Shown here: positions 4,101 to 6,032 of the stretch, piece after piece
Layout: each line of letters opens with the position of its first letter
How positions within the stretch are numbered: position 1 is the first letter of the stretch
Assembly: GCA_002728035.1 (NCBI GenBank)
Contig: PBUZ01000083.1
Span: 1 to 6,032 of the forward strand
Direction of reading: 5' to 3'
Length of the DNA stretch: 6,032 nt
Origin: Methanobacteriota archaeon
GTDB lineage: Archaea; Thermoplasmatota; Poseidoniia; Poseidoniales; Poseidoniaceae
The notes under the pieces: model-generated
The model's database searches: none
What the model was told of the DNA's origin: nothing
What the model saw: only the letters and a program-made list of their open reading frames with translations
Program-made: the position numbers and the translations under genes

Positions 4101-6032
4101 AGACCTCGATAAGAACGATGTTGATGGCGATGTAGACGGCGATTTCACCAACTCGACGATCGACCTCGATGACGACTACGATGCTATCTTTGACTGGTTT
4201 GATGTCGACGACGACAACGATGGCGTTTGGGATTTCTTTGAAATCGACAGCAACTTCGATCTCGACGATGACACCGGTCAAAACAACGGGAATTTCTTCT
4301 CAGGAAACAACTGTGTGGACAACGATGATGACGGAAACGATGCTGACGCCGACGATGATGGCTTTTACCAGGCTGTTTGGGACCGCGGAATCATGTCTCA
4401 GGGCCTACGCGTCCCGAGCCTTTACGATGTTGACAACGACAACGATGGTGTGCCCGATGGCGAAGACCCCGACGACGACAACGATGGCCGTCTCGATGTT
4501 GACCAGGAGCAACTTGCTGGCTGTTTCTGGGGAGAAGAGCAATCCACTTGGGATTACGACAACGACGGTATCCTCAACTGGGCCGACGACGACTGGGACG
4601 GCGACGGATTGACCAACACCGCTGAACTCTTGGAAAGCATTACGGCTCCCTTCGACCACGATAACGACGGCATACGCGACGACATTGACGAGGACGATGA
4701 TGAAGACGGTATGCACGATGAAGACGAAGTGTTGCTGTGGCCCACTCGCTTCGATCGAAACTCAACCAACCCATGGGACCACGATGACTTTGGTGACGGT
4801 GAGGGACTTGCAAACCCACTCGATTCTTCAACGGGGCCGGACGCCATCGACAACGACGATGATAACGACACGCGAACAGATGTTGACTTTGACCAAACCG
4901 AAGACTCCGAACTCACTTCAGATTGGGATCACGACAACGACGGTATCCTTGACGCAGACGATAAATCCCCAACCTACATCACCCTCAACCTTCCGAATAA
5001 CCTGTGGCTTGATGCACAAAGTCCTGCCATCTTCTCAGGCCACGTGGATTGGTTGAACCCCATCACTGGTGTTGTTGAAGCGGCCCCTCAACTCCCCGTT
5101 CAAGTGCACATCGAGTGGACGGCCAACAACACCACGGCCATCGAGACCGTTGACGTCTTGACCAATGCTGCAGGGAACTTCAGTGTCGGACAATTCCTCT
5201 TCCCCGAGGATTTGTCGGTGGGCGACAACACCACCTATCGCGTTTACGCAGAAGTGACGGAGATGTTCATGTTCAATGGGAATGAATCGCAGTCCTACTA
5301 TCTTGGTGCTGAGGCCAACATGACCGTTGACTATTCGGCATGGACGTATTTCCGCAGCGATGAACAACCGTTCTGGCTTGATTTCAAGGCCCACTACGCT
5401 GCTGATTGGGACCGTGGATTGTTTGACAACCGCATCAGAAATTCCCCGATCACCTTCTCCATCTTCGGTGGATTGTTTGGAAACCTGACGGAACCGACCA
5501 ACTTTACCGGATTGGGCAACAACGGATACCGCACCGACGCCTCCGGTTGGGCGTCACTGACCTTCGTCCAAGATTTGGGCATTGCAGGAACATGGAAGCA
5601 GGTGCAATGGAACTCAACAGCCGACAACGGTGTTGGACAAATTCCGGGCGCCTACGAACAAATTGTCTGGAACGACCTCACGAAACAGCACGATGTTGTT
5701 CTCGATGGAAACGGCGACCCGCTGCGCTACAACTACACGAACACGAGCTTACCCGCTGGCGATATCGAAATCATTGCTCGCGTCTCACCAGAGTTGGCGA
5801 CCGAGTGGCCGTTCCCGTTCCTCCATGGTGACGAGGCTGAACCGTTCTCCGTGCGAATCATGCATCGCATGAACATCGAAGGAACGTTGATCCTCGACGG
5901 TTTGAGTCCGATTTACTATTACGATGCGACCGTCAACAACGGCGACGGTACCTTTGGAGATTGGTCGACCCTCTTCCACCAACCAGCGTTGACGGCTGCG
6001 GGTGTGAACTACAACGATGTTGCTGCCTTCAA
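1102..6032 (+). CDS. Giant membrane-anchored calcium-binding repeat surface protein (3' end outside window)
   Basis: The frame is open from ATG 1102 to the window edge: 1643 codons with no stop. Order of parts: cytoplasmic residues 1-17; a hydrophobic segment 18-35; a linker with GGQGGWEGGQDGG (68-79); calcium-loop blocks from 126 to 1290 with 19 DNDG tetrapeptides; and a beta-rich region from 1291 on. The loop array is broken by inserts at about 300-373, 445-522, 734-825 and 871-1000. All 14 cysteines lie between residues 155 and 1141, which would suit disulfides outside the cell. No catalytic motif is visible. By family knowledge DxDxDG arrays bind calcium and stiffen extracellular stalks; a role as adhesin or surface-layer-associated protein is inference. 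The start is supported by GAGGTG five bases upstream and an in-frame stop at 1063. The likely neighbour paralogue upstream has its own terminator, so co-transcription is not implied. Confidence 0.93.
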   Translation, partial: MLSKTHIQNIEERQRLSMAIIIVFLMLASSLLAIVQTVHDQPDAPKATQLVDGGSIGMTPVQSTDQGGQGGWEGGQDGGMDLAHEALANMMWSDPGVSSGIIVDLSVLESVIPLYSPLLEESRAGDHDNDGIDDLADLDDDNDGIYDLLERFDGCYGTDPYDHDNDGILDIDDWDDDNDGILEGPIDYAALEAQGLDPRNVSTDRYLDPTIDHPHPDIGAVGNFYLADQNPMDHDNDGVTDEDSDGAGAGRYDEDDDNDGRIDQFTWPCDLDNDGTPDYFDTDDDNDGTPDVEDEHPYDASLFGTMQAAAQASSTDDLEYNAAVIWTFNEYREYSGGVDYVDWERNRVNAPGASASGFGAFGAQGTPSFTQIVDGDLDGDGAPNFLDPDNDNDGTPDSADTDDDNDGILDMVDPDDDNDGIPDTCIQIDTNNDQTADYTGLQNGGVTSLTLDDGGASYADATDVTTSSSTSAGSGMTLDITTTAGAVTSVSINHPGAGYVVGDVLTINGGNSAAEVSVTGVSSVNFEVPGADGNQDGSIDCEIDYDNDLDDDLLRPFDQNYNGKYDWLDVDMGGTESPDNLGNFAVGGADLPYDLDNDNIENENDSFPLDAASVVATWNCPTQANPNPTNPDPRCQTRRASFSQFNDWDGDGISNWDDVDDDNDGIIDVLDIDWDCDLDNDNDLHQINGGLYRDDGPNDVDSDVDGDGLENGIDWDDDNDGVADLYDPDDGNCGVVDFDATDTFGTPYYPVNDGGAIDGSADSQLYGSNATDHWNMVFQHYPFADVVLNYNGYDDTTNPPTPGIVPEFYWFFFARWSPYNGGNEWDIDSDGDSLINGLDIDQDADGLPDWWDQDEGNDGVLDVNDVKMGGSYNLSTCGWTAGNLGQGFVCGYSYAVAYKMPLNGVNAQFGSPYSTRPDAAFDQGATAGGPSGNWSCTPVEGVGCWHYDFGGDGNIDSALTFTQMTDNRDAFVTWIGLATGIWQWNSDNGPEADFPDELGADLDKNDVDGDVDGDFTNSTIDLDDDYDAIFDWFDVDDDNDGVWDFFEIDSNFDLDDDTGQNNGNFFSGNNCVDNDDDGNDADADDDGFYQAVWDRGIMSQGLRVPSLYDVDNDNDGVPDGEDPDDDNDGRLDVDQEQLAGCFWGEEQSTWDYDNDGILNWADDDWDGDGLTNTAELLESITAPFDHDNDGIRDDIDEDDDEDGMHDEDEVLLWPTRFDRNSTNPWDHDDFGDGEGLANPLDSSTGPDAIDNDDDNDTRTDVDFDQTEDSELTSDWDHDNDGILDADDKSPTYITLNLPNNLWLDAQSPAIFSGHVDWLNPITGVVEAAPQLPVQVHIEWTANNTTAIETVDVLTNAAGNFSVGQFLFPEDLSVGDNTTYRVYAEVTEMFMFNGNESQSYYLGAEANMTVDYSAWTYFRSDEQPFWLDFKAHYAADWDRGLFDNRIRNSPITFSIFGGLFGNLTEPTNFTGLGNNGYRTDASGWASLTFVQDLGIAGTWKQVQWNSTADNGVGQIPGAYEQIVWNDLTKQHDVVLDGNGDPLRYNYTNTSLPAGDIEIIARVSPELATEWPFPFLHGDEAEPFSVRIMHRMNIEGTLILDGLSPIYYYDATVNNGDGTFGDWSTLFHQPALTAAGVNYNDVAAF
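1153..1206 (+). other. N-terminal transmembrane segment of gene 2 product
   Basis: Residues 18-35 (MAIIIVFLMLASSLLAIV) are uninterrupted hydrophobic. They follow a short polar stretch with K4, R13 and R15 and precede acidic QTVHDQPD. No clean AxA signal-peptidase site follows, so I read it as an uncleaved anchor with the long C-terminal part outside. A cleaved signal peptide is the alternative. Confidence 0.75.
1477..1653 (+). repeat. Calcium-loop block A (residues 126-184)
   Basis: Two DHDNDG/DDDNDG pairs have sixth-position Gly at 131/144 and 167/180, that is 13 residues within a pair and 36 between pairs. This is the same metric as the super-repeat in gene 1. C155 lies between the pairs. 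Confidence 0.85.
1798..1998 (+). repeat. Calcium-loop block B (residues 233-299)
   Basis: Loops lie at DHDNDG (Gly 238), DEDSDG (246), DDDNDG (260), DLDNDG (275) and DDDNDG (288). Only the last pair keeps the exact 13-residue spacing. The block opens with NPMDHDNDGV (230-239), which is identical to residues 123-132 of the upstream gene's visible part. C269 precedes DLDNDG. Confidence 0.8.
1999..2220 (+). other. Aromatic-containing insert 1 in the loop array (residues 300-373)
   Basis: This stretch has no DxDxDG loop. It starts Ala/Ser/Gln-rich, contains VIWTFNEYREY around W326 and ends in a Gly/Ala/Ser/Phe-rich segment before the next loop block. It may be a small folded domain or a spacer; I recognise no family. 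Confidence 0.55.
2221..2373 (+). repeat. Calcium-loop block C (residues 374-424), four loops in strict 13-residue phase
   Basis: The sixth-position glycines fall at 381, 394, 407 and 420, the longest unbroken run at 13-residue spacing in the window. At the DNA level each unit is 39 bp. The block contains a 25-bp stretch (2335-2359) identical to 619-643 in the upstream gene. C425 follows directly. Confidence 0.85.
2434..2667 (+). other. Phage tail-fibre-like Gly-rich beta module (residues 445-522)
   Basis: The segment reads as one beta-strand module: GGASYADATDVTT, then GSGMTLDITTTAGAVTSV, then INHPGAGYVVGDVLTING, then AAEVSVTGV. The order GxxY-ATxV, GSGhTLDIT, GAVTSVxIxxxGxGYxVGDVLTI is one I know from structural proteins of marine phages (tail fibres, tail-associated proteins) and from some large adhesins. 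Unlike its surroundings it is rich in Thr, Ser, Gly and Val and poor in Asp. It sits between loop blocks and keeps the frame. Confidence 0.65.
2695..2931 (+). repeat. Degenerate calcium-loop block D (residues 532-610)
   Basis: The acidic motifs here are irregular: DGNQDG, DYDNDLDDD, DQNYNGKYD, DLDNDNIENENDSFPLD. No exact DNDG is present. C541 and an N-D-S sequon at N604 lie within it. The FPLD ending resembles the DxFPLDP phrase common next to calcium loops in such repeat proteins. Confidence 0.6.
3040..3300 (+). repeat. Calcium-loop block E (residues 647-733)
   Basis: Loop pairs have sixth positions 652/665 and 708/721, both 13 apart. Between them lies DLDNDN (N682 in the Gly place) with C676. 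The block ends at C733. It is preceded by a C620-C635 segment rich in Asn and Pro that may form a disulfide-closed turn. Confidence 0.8.
3301..3576 (+). other. Aromatic-rich insert 2 (residues 734-825)
   Basis: This loop-free stretch contains PYYPV, a DHWNMVFQHYPF segment and the cluster FYWFFFARW at 808-816, with a sequon at N769. The density of Phe, Tyr and Trp is unlike the rest of the protein. The cluster is too short and interrupted by Arg to be a clear membrane span, so it is more likely the core of a small domain. No family recognised. Confidence 0.55.
3577..3711 (+). repeat. Calcium-loop block F (residues 826-870)
   Basis: Loops DSDGDS, DQDADG and DEGNDG have sixth positions at 833 (Ser in place of Gly), 846 and 859, again 13 apart. 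This block shows that spacing is conserved where loop sequence is not. Confidence 0.75.
3712..4101 (+). other. Cys-rich and aromatic insert 3 (residues 871-1000)
   Basis: Four cysteines (877, 890, 936, 944) lie in two close pairs, STC…FVC and WSC…GCW, consistent with two disulfides in an extracellular domain. A Trp-rich segment follows (WIGLATGIWQW, 974-984). Sequons are at N873 and N933. I recognise no family; the pattern suggests a small disulfide-stabilised folded domain inserted in the stalk. Confidence 0.55.
4102..4971 (+). repeat. Calcium-loop block G, the longest array segment (residues 1001-1290)
   Basis: Pairs or runs at 13-residue spacing have sixth positions 1015/1028/1041, 1116/1129, 1156/1169 and 1190/1203, with later looser loops at 1231-1233, 1257 and a final DHDNDG at 1281. 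Positions 1015 (Phe), 1028 (Ala) and 1257 (Thr) replace Gly. C1071 and C1141 are the last cysteines of the visible protein. The array ends at DADDKSP. Confidence 0.8.
4972..6032 (+). other. C-terminal beta-rich, Cys-free, sequon-dense region of gene 2 product
   Basis: From residue 1291 the sequence changes to alternating hydrophobic/polar strands typical of Ig-like or beta-sandwich domains. TNAAGNFS (1354-1361) and TDASGWAS (1478-1485) are similar turn-strand motifs 124 residues apart and suggest two tandem domains; NIEGTLILDG (about 1591) may open a third, cut by the window edge. Eleven N-x-S/T sequons lie between N1342 and N1547. No exact family is assigned. Confidence 0.6.

Noticed and set aside
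1477..4971. Regularly spaced short DNA repeats resembling a CRISPR array
   Set aside because: The repeats are the in-frame coding of DNDG loops, degenerate at third codon positions, with spacers that are multiples of three and continuous protein.

Overview
The window holds two large, very acidic, aspartate-rich protein genes on the + strand, both cut by the window edges, separated by a 219-bp intergenic region. I see no convincing gene on the - strand and no RNA gene, CRISPR array or insertion sequence. The best guess for the source is a marine planktonic archaeon of the Poseidoniales (Marine Group II) type. The reasons are giant exported proteins built on DNDG calcium-binding repeats, a TATA-like box about 40 bp before a start codon, and a GAGGTG ribosome binding site. 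This is a pattern-level inference: a TTGACA hexamer and a GC-rich hairpin before a T-rich tract keep a marine bacterium possible.

Positions 1-882 are the C-terminal 293 residues of gene 1. They run from a Gln/Gly-rich, collagen-like GQQ tract (an 18-bp DNA tandem repeat) into an array of DxDxDG calcium loops that continues to the stop codon. Positions 883-1101 carry three successive inverted repeats, the last a perfect 10-bp stem followed by a T-rich tract (probable terminator), and then a likely promoter and ribosome binding site for gene 2.

Positions 1102-6032 are the first 1643 codons of gene 2, which has no stop in the window. It encodes a short cytoplasmic N-terminus, one transmembrane segment, a Gly/Gln linker, about 1165 residues of calcium-loop blocks interrupted by Cys- and aromatic-rich inserts and by one phage-tail-fibre-like module, and then a Cys-free beta-rich region dense in N-glycosylation sequons. 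The layout suggests a membrane-anchored, calcium-stiffened stalk carrying a glycosylated beta-sandwich region.

The genes look like relatives: both place a Gln/Gly linker before a loop array with the same 13-residue phase, share the 10-residue string NPMDHDNDGV, and share an exact 25-bp DNA match (619-643 and 2335-2359). The most notable observations are the strict 13-residue phase, kept even where a loop has lost its glycine; the phage-like module embedded in the array; and the synonymous-codon alternation in the GQQ tract.
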